A stretch of DNA of 64,000 nt from Liolophura sinensis (Eukaryota > Mollusca > Polyplacophora > Chitonida > Chitonidae): NCBI RefSeq assembly GCF_032854445.1, contig NC_088303.1, forward strand, positions 2,301,501 to 2,365,500, in the 5' to 3' direction. Below the pieces are notes generated by a model. It ran no database searches and had not been told where the DNA came from. It saw nothing but the letters and a program-made list of their open reading frames with translations. The position numbers and the translations under genes are program-made. This document shows, piece by piece, positions 26,301-33,560 of the stretch. How positions within the stretch are numbered: the stretch's first letter is position 1; each line of letters begins with the position of its first letter.

Positions 26301-26496
26301 ATGGTATGTTACTCACTGCAAGCTTCAGCTTCGTGGACGGTCGCGATTTAAACGCACGACTGGACACCTGCTCGCAGTTAGATCTGCCTTTAGCAGATGA
26401 ACACAAAGGACACAGTGCGCCGTCTAAATGTCGTGTGCCATACTCCCCACAGCACATGGTTTGTTCCCTACGCTCGCTGTATATCGCTTCCACCAT
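2164..26496 (-). CDS. Candidate partial gene with a VWA-like domain (seven proposed exons)
   Basis: Proposed exons, in transcript order: 26317-26496, 23895-23995, 22768-22815, 18129-18187, 17163-17284, 8795-8854 and 2164-2310. The gene would continue beyond the left edge. Each is open, flanked by AG and GT, and all intron phases agree (0, 2, 2, 1, 0, 0). Joined in order the segments follow a VWA/Rossmann layout: strand 1 VLFLVQGAIAI, an amphipathic helix VMENIVTRVHSVAWM, strand YGISVFMSDT, about 60 residues with LLDTLGWGIKLL, strand NVIVLVGG, a helix, and strand GTDVYSVAIHNTD. The metal-site motif DxSxS is not kept (Q and A replace D and S), so metal binding is unlikely. Established: VWA domains bind protein partners. 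Inferred: everything about this gene model. The donors at 22766 and 17161 are poor. No specific protein is recognised. Confidence 0.4.
2311..4927. other. AT-rich stretch without a recognised gene
   Basis: Only short random-looking frames are seen (longest 95 codons at 2381-2668 on +, with no family resemblance). It would be intron of the proposed minus-strand gene. Confidence 0.5.
4928..5456. repeat. 34-bp tandem repeat, about 15 copies
   Basis: The core ggactatcaatctaaaca recurs every 34 bp (for example at 4939 and 4973). Copies differ mainly by aataaaac versus acaaaaa. Direct repeats touch one another with no unique spacers, so this is a minisatellite. The array stops abruptly at ggactatctgatc. 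Confidence 0.95.
5457..8794. other. AT-rich stretch; minor repeats, no firm gene
   Basis: Three imperfect 26-bp units (gtgactgtggagtca) lie at about 5960-6025. An AT-rich self-complementary stretch (ctaataataattag and tctaatcataat motifs) lies at 7938-7998. The + frame at 7256-7579 is open for 107 codons and has acceptor-like and donor-like ends near 7269 and 7420, but no family is recognised. Confidence 0.4.
8795..8854 (-). CDS. VWA-like gene, 20-codon exon before the fourth strand
   Basis: It runs from CATACAG|GAG to CCCAG|GTGTGT and encodes EWLGTVARMRAIRGVGNPSQ. Phase 0 at both ends fits directly onto the exon at 2164-2310. In VWA domains the segment before the VLVLVTDG strand is an amphipathic helix and a short polar loop, which is what this reads as. 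The exon is short, so chance is a real alternative. Confidence 0.4.
8855..10185. other. Intron-like stretch with SINE tail remnants
   Basis: 9343-9390 (gtgtaagtgaaatat, then ccaatcatataaataaata) is a worn 3' end of SINE family 1. Around 8970-8990 (aacaccaatcaaacaa) is another scrap. A + strand open segment of about 44 codons ends at a donor-like AAG|GTAATC at 9729, but no family is recognised. Confidence 0.4.
10186..10318. mobile_element. Small MITE-like element with terminal inverted repeats
   Basis: The left end ggggccggtttcatgaag and the reverse complement of the right end, ggggcccatttcatgaag, match at 16 of 18 positions. Inside, cacttagctaag and its partner cttagcttagg continue the symmetry. 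The length is 133 bp with no coding capacity. I could not settle the target duplication. Confidence 0.65.
10319..11496. other. No gene seen
   Basis: AT-rich sequence with a poly(A) run at 10801-10813. No frame resembles a known protein. Confidence 0.5.
11497..11712. repeat. 41-bp tandem repeat, about 5 copies
   Basis: Units contain agcctacagtacagaacaca followed by gcaagttatagatac, with a 41-bp period. The last unit is diverged (tactgtagagaac). Confidence 0.9.
11713..13958. other. No gene seen
   Basis: AT-rich intron-like sequence. The 131-codon frame at 13494-13889 (+) is rich in Phe, Ile and Ser with no motif and is treated as chance. Confidence 0.5.
13959..14361. mobile_element. MITE with about 40-50 bp terminal inverted repeats and TA-type flanks
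   Basis: Left end: tatatcgggtgggaataaaa followed by catgggccgtactttga. Reverse complement of the right end: tatatcgggtgggcataaaa followed by aaatgggccgtactttga. The match is near perfect for about 38 bp and weaker for another 12. Both ends abut TATA, consistent with the TA target duplication of Tc1/mariner elements. About 400 bp, with no transposase frame, so it would depend on a transposase elsewhere. Confidence 0.8.
14362..15965. other. No gene seen; AT microsatellite
   Basis: An (AT)n run lies at about 15653-15677. Remaining frames are short and lysine-rich or isoleucine-rich. Confidence 0.5.
15966..16197 (-). mobile_element. tRNA-derived SINE, family 2
   Basis: Read on the minus strand it begins ggccctgatagcttagttgg, a pol III A box in a tRNA-like head. 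It continues with gtcgggtcacacctaaaacc, cctcgcttggcgttcagc, cgtatcagtataatgg and acttacttgcc, and ends at gtgaagcagca. The same blocks in the same order occur at 59620-59858 on the plus strand. Confidence 0.85.
16198..17162. other. No gene seen
   Basis: AT-rich sequence. A short direct duplication (tctTgacagagccttgaagaa type, about 40 bp, two copies) lies at 17040-17107. Confidence 0.4.
17163..17284 (-). CDS. VWA-like gene, exon between the third and fourth strands
   Basis: A pyrimidine-rich acceptor (TTTGTCTGTAATTGTAG) precedes two bases and 40 open codons. These include ESDPLLGVPLGRR and LLDTLGWGIKLLSD. It enters in phase 1 and leaves in phase 0, matching the exons on either side. The helix LLDTLGWGIKLL lies where VWA domains carry the helix after the metal-binding threonine loop. 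The donor GAT|GTGGAG is weak; a stop follows two codons later. Confidence 0.35.
18129..18187 (-). CDS. VWA-like gene, exon with the third strand
   Basis: It runs from TCATTTTGCAG|C to ACAC|GTGAGTGT, a strong donor. In the frame that fits its neighbours it reads LKTPFDLFQYGISVFMSDT. Strand YGISVFMSD corresponds to the VGVVVFSD-type strand of VWA domains. It enters in phase 2 and leaves in phase 1. Another frame is also open, so the reading rests on the domain fit. Confidence 0.4.
18188..19644. other. No firm gene
   Basis: A + strand acceptor-like TTTTTACAG at 19098 is followed by a short open stretch DGTTEGTPSTGSATMSVSVL and a stop. It has no neighbour to join and is not called. Confidence 0.35.
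19645..20312 (+). repeat. 42-bp tandem repeat, about 16 copies, open in all three forward frames
   Basis: The unit contains catgcatgtacatacacatg followed by cagctgtgggttacacatcaat. Its length is 14 codons, and no forward frame contains a stop in the consensus, which gives frames of 192, 224 and 200 codons on +. The peptides (HVHTHADVGYTSIM, MYIHMQMWVTHQSC, ACTYTCRCGLHINH) look like translated satellite, not protein. Much of the unit alternates purine and pyrimidine. Confidence 0.9.
20313..21089. other. No gene seen
   Basis: Short frames only; intron-like composition. Confidence 0.45.
21090..21205 (+). mobile_element. SINE family 1, 3' portion only
   Basis: It begins at gggctctgcccggtttcctc and contains ccaccataatgctgg, gaaatattcttgagtcggcg and a caaataaataaatgaataaa tail. 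The tRNA-like head is absent, as expected for a 5'-truncated copy. Confidence 0.8.
21206..22767. other. No firm gene
   Basis: 21520-21720 is more GC-rich than its surroundings and open on both strands for about 60 codons, without a recognisable motif. Confidence 0.4.
22768..22815 (-). CDS. VWA-like gene, proposed helix-1 micro-exon
   Basis: It is bounded by GGCCTCAG|A and ATGCT|GTTAAA and reads VMENIVTRVHSVAWM in the only frame that joins the exons at 23895-23995 and 18129-18187. The joined length between strand 1 and strand 3 (about 31 residues) is close to the VWA norm. The donor is non-consensus after GT, so this is the weakest link of the model. Confidence 0.22.
23895..23995 (-). CDS. 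VWA-like gene, exon with the first strand (or a signal-peptide first exon)
   Basis: It ends at a strong donor, GCCG|GTAAGTAC. Two readings exist. Entered from an acceptor (TTTAATCAG) in phase 0 it reads REKSYQRCHNVYQGHKIS followed by VLFLVQGAIAIYSAC, which fits strand 1 of a VWA domain with a lost metal site. Alternatively, translation could start at 23967 with MSTKVTRSVCYFLFRVLLPF, a good signal peptide ending in phase 1. Only the first reading keeps phase with the following exons. The donor itself is the firm observation. Confidence 0.4.
23996..26316. other. Intron-like, with one SINE 3' end
   Basis: Apart from the SINE piece at 25848-25942, only short frames are seen. Confidence 0.45.
25848..25942 (+). 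mobile_element. SINE family 1, 3' portion only
   Basis: agcccggtttcttcccacca, taatgctgg, gcataagcgaaatgttcttgag and atcaatcaaataaataaat match the family 3' half. The head is missing. Confidence 0.8.
26317..26496 (-). CDS. Candidate first coding exon, Cys-rich N-terminus
   Basis: The ATG at 26496 has A at -3 and G at +4. Sixty open codons run to a consensus donor GCA|GTGAGTAAC. The peptide starts MVEAIYSERREQTMCCGEYG and contains LCPLC, so a zinc-binding element is possible but not shown. The 26.0-26.5 kb stretch has many more CpG dinucleotides than its surroundings, as expected near an invertebrate housekeeping promoter. Phase 0 allows joining to 23895-23995. An overlapping + frame (26306-26509) has no donor and is less likely. 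Confidence 0.4.
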
Positions 26497-28220
26497 TATT
26501 AATTTTTAACAAAAATTTTGAGTAGCTTAGAATCAATCAGACAAGAGGTTATGGCGTGTATGATTTTTTTTAAAAATAAATGTTATTAACATATCAGTGT
26601 GAGGACACAGGACACCAGTTGTCAGGCTTAACCAAAACATCACTCTGTCACGGTCAATCGTGTCAGTCAGTGATGGCAGGGGCGTTAAAGCAAAGGTTGT
26701 GAGTGGAGTATGGTCCTGCGCTTTATATTATACTCTCCGCAAGTCGGTGTGTCTCATTGTCTCTTATTCTTAATGCATTCAAATCAAGAATCTCCGAATA
26801 CCATGGCAGCGATTACCTGCACTCCTCACAGAAGCCTTTCTGTTTACCAGATGCATTTTCTTGAGATTTGAAACAGCCCTGCTTGGAGGTTGACAACATC
26901 TGTCAGTTTTTGTTCCGGGTTGGGAAGAGACAACGGAGTACAGCACGTACAGGACTTGGGCGCGAGTTGTTATTGAGTCTGTCAGTTGACAGATGTCAGA
27001 TTTTAAAAAGTGAGACATTCATTCTTTACATTATTGCATGAAATTTATATTTATGAGATTTTATATTTGCTAATCTGTTGTAAACACATCACTGACTGAA
27101 TCCTTCTAGATGGACTAGGGGGCCATCTGCATGGCAAACCTGTGATTCAGACAGAAGTCCAAACCCAGAACCTTAATCCCATGACCAAACCTAGTGCTAT
27201 ACAATATAAATCTGTGTTTAATAGTCCTGACAACACTGAGTGATATATTGCCATGATACATTATTCCTGTTAAAAAACACCCCTACCTCTCAACTGCAAC
27301 AACAGCATGCATCCAAATTCCGTGAGTTAAATGATCACCTTCCTTATTTTAATTTTTAACATTTTGACATTTACTTTATCGGTCGACCATCATAGAATAG
27401 AAGTAATTATGACTATTATAACTCTCATAACAGTTCATTTTAGCCCAGTAAATGTGGAAGGGAATGGAGAACTCTTTCCCATCTGATTCAAGACAGTTCA
27501 AAACATTGAACTCCTTTGTTCTTTCCTTTATTATGTCAAACTTATCGGTGTATGTGTGCTCACAAAACATTTGTGAAGTACACAAGAAAACAATGCATTC
27601 TGCTGTTATTTGGACCATCTGTGTAGCTTGTCCTCGAGTCTCCCATTTTAGAAATGGGATGCCTGCGGCACCCCTTGCAAAACTTTCAACTTTTACATTT
27701 TTCCACTTATATGATAACTCCATGTGTGTTAGCAAAATATGCAAAATAATATTATCAAGCAAAACAAGCAATAACAGCTTTAAAAGACGTGTTATTACAG
27801 CACGTGTTTTGAACAAAATTACCCACAATTACTTCCCTTCAGCACTCTCTAGCGTTTAAGTCCGATTTTGTATATTTTACATTTCAAAATGCACGTTTCA
27901 CTTTCAGAAGCAAGTCTTCTTTGAAAATGACACTGAAGTATGCTAAAATTTGGATATTTATAAACGTTTCTGACCAACAGGATGCGGGTTATACATTAGA
28001 GATAGTTTGAGGTTGATTACAGCGACATAGGTAGGCTTTCTTAGCCAGAAAGTTTTGCGTTCAGAAAAGCATGTGTCACTGGATAAATGTCTACCAGTGG
28101 AATGAATATCAGAAATATAAAATATGGAGGTAGTACATTTAATGTTGTTGATTTACGTGTATCCAGGATATGTGTCAAAGCACCATAAATTTGGTACAGG
28201 GGTAAAACGTAATAGTTAAA
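26497..28220. other. Possible upstream promoter or exon region; overlapping unassigned frames
   Basis: 26780-26960 is CpG-richer and has a minus-strand donor-like GTGCAG|GTAATC at about 26817, so a 5' UTR exon is possible. 27376-27859 is open on both strands (150 codons -, 135 codons +), but neither product is recognised and at least one must be chance. Confidence 0.3.
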
Positions 28221-28225
28221 GCAAC
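28221..28225. repeat. Target-site duplication, left copy (gcaac)
   Basis: gcaac directly precedes the left LTR and is repeated directly after the right LTR at 32931-32935. A 5-bp duplication is typical of Ty3/gypsy integrases. Confidence 0.9.
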
Positions 28226-28385
28226 TGTTTAGGTCTGCGGGCTTAGCATAATGACATACAACCAACGACCGAATACTGCAACACATACGACTTTATTTGA
28301 CTCGTGTACTTGCCACTACATCAAGTGCCCTTGGGTCACAATGAAATTGTGGATCTAGATCATGCACATGGACATATCCATAACA
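28226..28385 (-). repeat. 3' LTR of the retrotransposon
   Basis: It matches 32774-32930 except for a 3-bp insertion near 28250 and about five substitutions around 28265-28295. In element orientation it starts TGTTATGGATATG and ends CCTAAACA. Confidence 0.95.
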
Positions 28386-28397
28386 TCTCCCTTTTCT
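28386..28397 (-). other. Polypurine tract
   Basis: In element orientation AAAAGGGAGA lies immediately before the 3' LTR, the expected priming site for plus-strand DNA synthesis. Confidence 0.75.
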
Positions 28398-28635
28398 TAA
28401 AGAAAAGTTTAAATTAACTCATAAATCTTTGTGTTTTGCTTTAAGTTGCAATGATCATCAAATAAATCACTGTCCATGTGATAAACAAATAAACTGTTCG
28501 CATATCAAGAAGCAAGCCTTGCTTTAAAGTCATTGATAATAAACATGAAGCCTTACATGTAACTTCAACTCAATTCTAAACCAAAAAATATAGCTTCATG
28601 CAGCCAAGGTTAACTGTATGATTCAGATTGTCAAA

Positions 28636-30531
28636 TCACATTACAAAGTCCTGGTATTTCACCGGTAGAACACACTGACGCCCACTCCTGGTTCTTGTGG
28701 AACTGTCACGTTGTACACTTGGCTGTACTGATGCACGAGGGTTTTCTCGCTGGCTGACTACATTTGAATCCTGGCATATTTCTGCATCTGGCAAATGCGA
28801 AGGCACTTCCAACAGACTTGAATCTGTCTGTGGACATCCACTCTGATCATAACGTATGAACTTCCTGTTACATCTAAACAAGTTTCCATGTTCGGATTCC
28901 ACTATGTACAAACGGTTTCCAATCTTAGCGACACAAGAGCCTTTTCCCCAGGGACCTATAGAGTTGATTGGCTGTAATCGAACAGGGTCTCCAATCTGGA
29001 GTTCTGGAAGAGATTTAGCATGTCCATCATATGACGCTTTAGCTTTCTGTCGTTTCAACTGTATAGTGCCATCAACACCTGTGACAACTTGTGGCGATAG
29101 TAGTCCTTCAGCTGTTGGAACAATTGACCTAGTTCTACGCGACATAAGCTTCTGAACTGGACTGTAACCATCTTCCAGTAGTGCCAGCTGTAAATCCTGA
29201 TTGTCCCGTTTACACTTCTTCACAAGTTTCTTCGCTATCTTCACAGCTGATTCAGCCTTACCATTGCTTTGACTGTGGTGAGGGGAACTGGTGGAGTGTT
29301 TGAATTCCCACTGACGTAAAAACTCAGTACTAATATACTGCGGTCCGTTGTCTGTGACCATGTCTGCAATACCATGCCTTGAGAAGTGAGCTTTGGTAGC
29401 GCAGATGACTGATGCTGCTGTTTTATCCTGAAGCTGATCCAACTCAAAATAATCACTATAGTAGTCAACTGTCACAAGATAGTTTTCTCCATAAAGACTG
29501 AATAGATCTTGACCAACCTTAGACCAAGGTAGAGACGGTATTTTGTGGGTCATCAGTGGCTCTTTAGCCTGCTTGGCTAGAAAGTCACAGCATACTGTAC
29601 ACGATTTCACTTTATCCTTAATTTCTCCTGCCATTCCTGGCCAGTACAGAACATCTCTCGCTCTACGAATACAGGCATCTGGACCTAAGTGGCTTGAGTG
29701 TACTCGAGCGATCATCTGTGCCTTCATGGCTGTAGGTACAATAACTTTCATACCTTTGTACAAAACACCATCCTGAGCTGTAAGTTCATCACGGAAATTC
29801 CAGTATTCCCGAATTGAAACTGGTACCTCATCTCGAGATTCTGGCCATCCTGTCATGACTGTAGTCATGACAGTCTGTAATGTTGCATCCGAGTTAGTGC
29901 ATGACTTGATCTGCTGATGAGTGTCGGCTGACAATCTCATATGATCAAGTTGGTTGATGCTTGTGACGTCATCAAATAACTGTTTCTCTTGTTTCATGTG
30001 AAAAATCTGAAAGTCTGGCATATCCTTTCCAGTGGAATAATTGCATGATTCGTGAGCTCTGCTCAGCATATCTGCAATGTACATCTGTGTGCCAGGTAAG
30101 TACTTCACCTGTAAGTTGTACTTTTGCGGTCGTAGCAACATGCGTTGTAATCTCTTGGGCGCTGAATGAATTGGTTTCAGAAATATTGGGACCAGTGGCT
30201 TGTGGTCTGACTGCACTGATATCAGATCACATCCATGCAGATACTGATCGAATCGTACACATGCAAACAGTATCGCCAAGCACTCCTTCTCTATTTGTGC
30301 ATAGCGACGTTCAGCAGGGGTAAGGGGTCTGGAGGCGAATGCTACAGGCTGTCCATTCTGTAACAATGTAGCACCTAGTCCTTTTTCTGATGCATCACAC
30401 TGAATAGTAGCTTCACTGTTCACATCATAATATCTAAGCAGTGGTGCAGAGCTAATCAGCTCTTTTACTTTTACAAATGCATTTGATTGTTCTGACTCCC
30501 AAACAAAGATCGCTTGCTTCTCTGTAAGTCT
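28636..30531 (-). pseudogene. pol fragment: RNase H and integrase
   Basis: Open from the codon after the stop at 30532-30534 down to 28636; numbering here is from the Met at 30423. RNase H shows IQCDAS (D10), EKEC (E47) and SDHKPL (D73). The integrase zinc-binding module has H242, H245, C275 and C278. The catalytic triad reads D306, D358 (TDNGPQ) and E391 (SNGKAE). Only 32 residues separate D358 and E391, where the family usually has 35, suggesting a small in-frame loss. A basic C-terminal tail follows. This is the best preserved part of the element, but it has lost its upstream reading. Confidence 0.9.
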
Positions 30532-30534
30532 TCA
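30532..30534 (-). other. In-frame stop upstream of RNase H
   Basis: TGA lies between VCEPL and RLTEKQAIF in the frame of the RNase H-integrase block. Similar to a CGA-to-TGA change. Confidence 0.7.
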
Positions 30535-30572
30535 GAGTGGTTCACACACATCAGATAATCTAGGCTGGAGTA

Positions 30573-30890
30573 CTAATCTAGTATGTCGTCTACAACAACA
30601 TCAACGCCATCGAGACCATTCAGAGCTTCAATCTGTCTACACTGAAACTCTTCTGGAGCACTACTTATACCTTGAGGCATTCTCAGGTACCTATATCTTC
30701 CAAAAGGTGTCCAAAATGTTGCGAGATAAGAACTTTCTTCATCTAGTTTCACCTGAAAGAAGCCATCTTTAGCATCAAGAAAAGTGAAAACTTTCGCTTT
30801 AGAGAGCTTTGGCAATATCTCATCTACTGTTGGCATTTGGTACTTTGGTCTCTTTATTGCTTTGTTCAAGTCTCTAGGATCTATGCACAT
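30573..30890 (-). pseudogene. pol fragment: reverse transcriptase palm
   Basis: It contains CIDPRDLNKAI, FLDAKDGFFQV (first catalytic Asp), FGRYRYLRMPQGISSAPE and VVVDDILD, the YxDD-box equivalent. The frame stops right after the box. Directly downstream the sequence resumes at the end of the thumb region (LSDVCEPL), so roughly 70-100 residues normally found between them are missing. This is inferred from the usual length of the family. Confidence 0.9.
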
Positions 30891-31927
30891 TTATCTGGCT
30901 TGTGGACTGCGACTAAACTGCTTATCCAATCAGTTGGAGTTGAAACCTTTGTGATTATACCCTGTCTTTCCATTTCATCTATTTTATTTTTCAAGGGCAT
31001 TTTGAGATGTACTGGGATGCGTCGAGGTTGTACTGGATGTACTGTCGGATCTGTTTCAATGTGATATTCACCTGGTAGGCAACCTAATCCAGTGAATACA
31101 TCATATAAAGATTGGAAAATTTCATCCTTTGTGAGGGGTGTGTGTGTACTGGCTTTTTGATTCATATAGACTGCTTTATCAGTACACAAATTTATCCATC
31201 CATTCTGTACACATGTCATACCATCTATGATAGGCCAAGGAGCATTAGCAATAATGTCAAATGTAATGTTATGCTTTGGTCCGCCATTGAGACTTATGCA
31301 TAATTTGTATGTTCCTAGTGGTGTTATCGTACTACCATCATACAACTTAATTTTGCCTTTTGGTTTGTCTAGTTTTACTTTGCGGTGGTGCACAATTTTC
31401 AGCAAATCTTGGTGTGACATAGCACTACATGTGGCACCTGAATCTAGCTGAACTTTCATTGTGCATGGGTAATCTGTGTGAAATGTCATTGGAACCATGA
31501 AACCTGAGTGTTTGTTCATATCGGTCACATCTGTGACTGCACCTATACTCTGTATAGCAAACAACAGATCGTCAGAATCAGTGTCTGTCTCATCATAGTG
31601 AGCACTGGCTTGATGCAATTTCTTCCTTGAGTAGGTCTTTAACTTACAAACAGAAGAAAAATGGTGCAATTTTCCACATTTCTCACAGGTCTTGCCATAA
31701 GCTGGGCAATTATCTTTGCCTTTGACATGATTTTGACCACAATAGCAGCAAACAATGTGTGCTGTGTGCTTGTTTGAACCTGATGAGTTTGTGTTCTTCG
31801 TGTGTGTCTTGTGATCTGGTTTCTTGTTCCGAGTTCTCTCCTTTCTGGGTTGCTTAGATGTTGCATGTACCATACTTTGTTGATCACTAACAGTTGTTGT
31901 TGCACTGCGTAGTTGTTCTTTGTGAGC
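30881..31927 (-). pseudogene. gag-pol fragment: zinc knuckles, protease, start of RT
   Basis: It is in the same frame as gag, after the stop at 31928-31930. Two nucleic-acid-binding knuckles occur (CYCGQNHVKGKDNC and CEKCGKLHHFSSVC), then the protease active site LDSGATCSAM, and then the RT fingers (MPLKNKIDEMERQGII, SSLVAVHKPDK). It ends in a frameshift immediately before CIDPRDLN; the following RT block is in another frame and overlaps by 10 bp. Confidence 0.9.
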
Positions 31928-32452
31928 TTATGACAATTCACATGCACGTAAAGCCTCAATGCAACAATTTAAGTCTGGAACTGGCCTTTCTCGAAGTAAT
32001 CGATCTCTAGTTGAGCTATCATGAGTACCCATCACTAACCTGTCTCTAATCAAACTCTCACAAAATGTCTCAAATTCACAGGTTTCTGCTAACTGTCTCA
32101 GTCTAACCACATATTGATCAACGGACTCTTGATCAGTCTGATTTACATAACCAAATTTCACTCGTTCGAACAGTAAATGTTTCTGTGGCATAAAATGATC
32201 TCCAAGTGCCTTTAGAATACGACCTGGCACTTGTTTATCTTCATTTGACAATGTCACTAAACTGTTCATCACTTTTACGCATTCCATACCCATCACACTG
32301 CATAGAATTGCGGCTTGAACTGATTCATCCTTCTCAGTGAGTTCAGCAGCTTTGGCATAATAGTCCCACGATGCTCTAAAATTCTTCCAGTTGTCCGAGA
32401 CATCGCCTCTCACAGACATCGGCTGTGGCGCTGGTATCTGATACGTAGCCAT
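31928..32452 (-). pseudogene. gag fragment
   Basis: The 174-codon frame begins MATYQIPAPQPMSV and contains WKNFRASWDYYAKA, LLFERVKFGYVNQ and VDQYVVRLRQLAETCEF. These match the capsid-type gag seen in Mag/Steamer elements. It ends in TAA, but the same frame continues open into the zinc knuckles, so this may be a point-mutated stop in a single gag-pol frame. Confidence 0.85.
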
Positions 32453-32756
32453 TTCCTTGATGGTCCTTTCACGCGTAAATTGTAATTCACAGAGTCTAAA
32501 TGCTTGAATTCACCGTAAAAGTTTTCAAAGTATTATTGGTAATATTCTTTCTTTCACCAAAATGACAAATACACGTCGTATGTCAAGCGAAACGTTCATC
32601 AAGGAAACTTCCGATGTCGAAGCCCAATATGGCGGCATCCACTGTAAATAGCTTTACATGTGGTTCAGTGGGCGATCGCATGAAATTCAATAACAATGCC
32701 AAATAGCTCGGTCCTGTGAGCTGCGACGAATTTCTGCCATATGCTACAATCAGTCA

Positions 32757-32773
32757 CTTCACTTCTGACACCA
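32757..32773 (-). other. Primer-binding site
   Basis: In element orientation the sequence starting directly after the 5' LTR is TGGTGTCAGAAGTGAAG. TGG pairs with a tRNA 3' CCA. The start TGGTGTCAGAAGTG resembles the tRNA-Leu site of Steamer-like elements (from memory). Confidence 0.7.
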
Positions 32774-32930
32774 TGTTTAGGTCTGCGGGCTTAGCATGAC
32801 ATACAACCCACGACCGAATATAATAACACATACGACTTTAATTGACTCGTGTACTTGCCACTACATCAAGTGCCCTTGGGTCACAATGAAATTGTGGATC
32901 TAGATCATGCACATGGACATATCCATAACA
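32774..32930 (-). repeat. 5' LTR of the retrotransposon
   Basis: 157 bp, partner of 28226-28385. The element promoter should lie here and point to lower coordinates, away from the gene at 33561. Confidence 0.95.
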
Positions 32931-32935
32931 GCAAC
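32931..32935. repeat. Target-site duplication, right copy (gcaac)
   Basis: Identical to 28221-28225. Confidence 0.9.
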
Positions 32936-33057
32936 AAGCCTTTTCTGTTGCGGCGAACTACAGCTGTTTCAAGCCGATGAAATAACCACCCCAAATTGGC
33001 GTCAGTATCCTGATTGCACACCATGCTGGCTGTCCACGATAGCGCCCAGACGCATGT

Positions 33058-33190
33058 GTGCACAGGTAGATTTCCTTTTCTTTGTGAAGTCCTGAAATTG
33101 CCCAGCCGAACTAATGTAGTTTTGTCTCCAAAATCAAACTATGAAGGTGCATAAATCACCCTGAAAGTTGCTCTTTCATATGTGGAGAAG
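33058..33190 (-). repeat. Interspersed repeat shared with 45700-45815
   Basis: The reverse complement contains gattttggagacaaaactac and gggcaatttcaggacttcac. The plus strand at 45740-45800 has the same blocks in the same order with about 85% identity by eye. Type unknown. Confidence 0.7.
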
Positions 33191-33560
33191 TTCAGGAATT
33201 AAGGTAGGTCAAGTACTTTGCCTAACAGCTCAGCTATTTCCAGTCTTTTTGAAAGGTGTAAAAAGGGAGATTGTTTTTTCACAGAGATATATTTGACAGA
33301 AAAACTGCTCTTAATGAATTAACTAGCAAAGGTAAGAATGGAGATTGAACAAGTCAAGTGTTCAACTTCTTTTGTTGGATTATGGCACAAAAGGTTTGCA
33401 AGCTGGCTTTTACTAGAACTAGAGTACCACATGAGTCATCATGCAGTACGTTGCCATAGTAAGGATCAGTTCTAGGCATAGCACTGGGATAGTATAAGCA
33501 CAGTATGACTTGTCACCACATAATCTCTGTAATATTTTTCTTTCAGGATTCAGTTGAGTT

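Larger units (their letters stand above)
28226..32930 (-). mobile_element. Ty3/gypsy LTR retrotransposon (Steamer/Mag-like), complete but inactivated
   Basis: The 4705-bp element has LTRs of 160 and 157 bp with TG...CA ends, a primer-binding site, a polypurine tract and a 5-bp target duplication. In minus-strand order it encodes gag, two CCHC knuckles, an aspartic protease, reverse transcriptase, RNase H and integrase: the Ty3/gypsy order, with integrase after RNase H. Size, short LTRs and primer site resemble Steamer-like elements of bivalves (from memory of the family). No envelope frame is present. It is broken by an in-frame stop after gag, a frameshift at the start of the RT palm, and an internal RT deletion with a further stop. 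The LTRs differ by about five substitutions and one 3-bp indel, so insertion is not very recent. Confidence 0.93.

Noticed and set aside
27376-27859. Overlapping 150-codon (-) and 135-codon (+) frames
   Set aside because: Both open over the same bases, neither resembles a family; cannot tell whether either is real.
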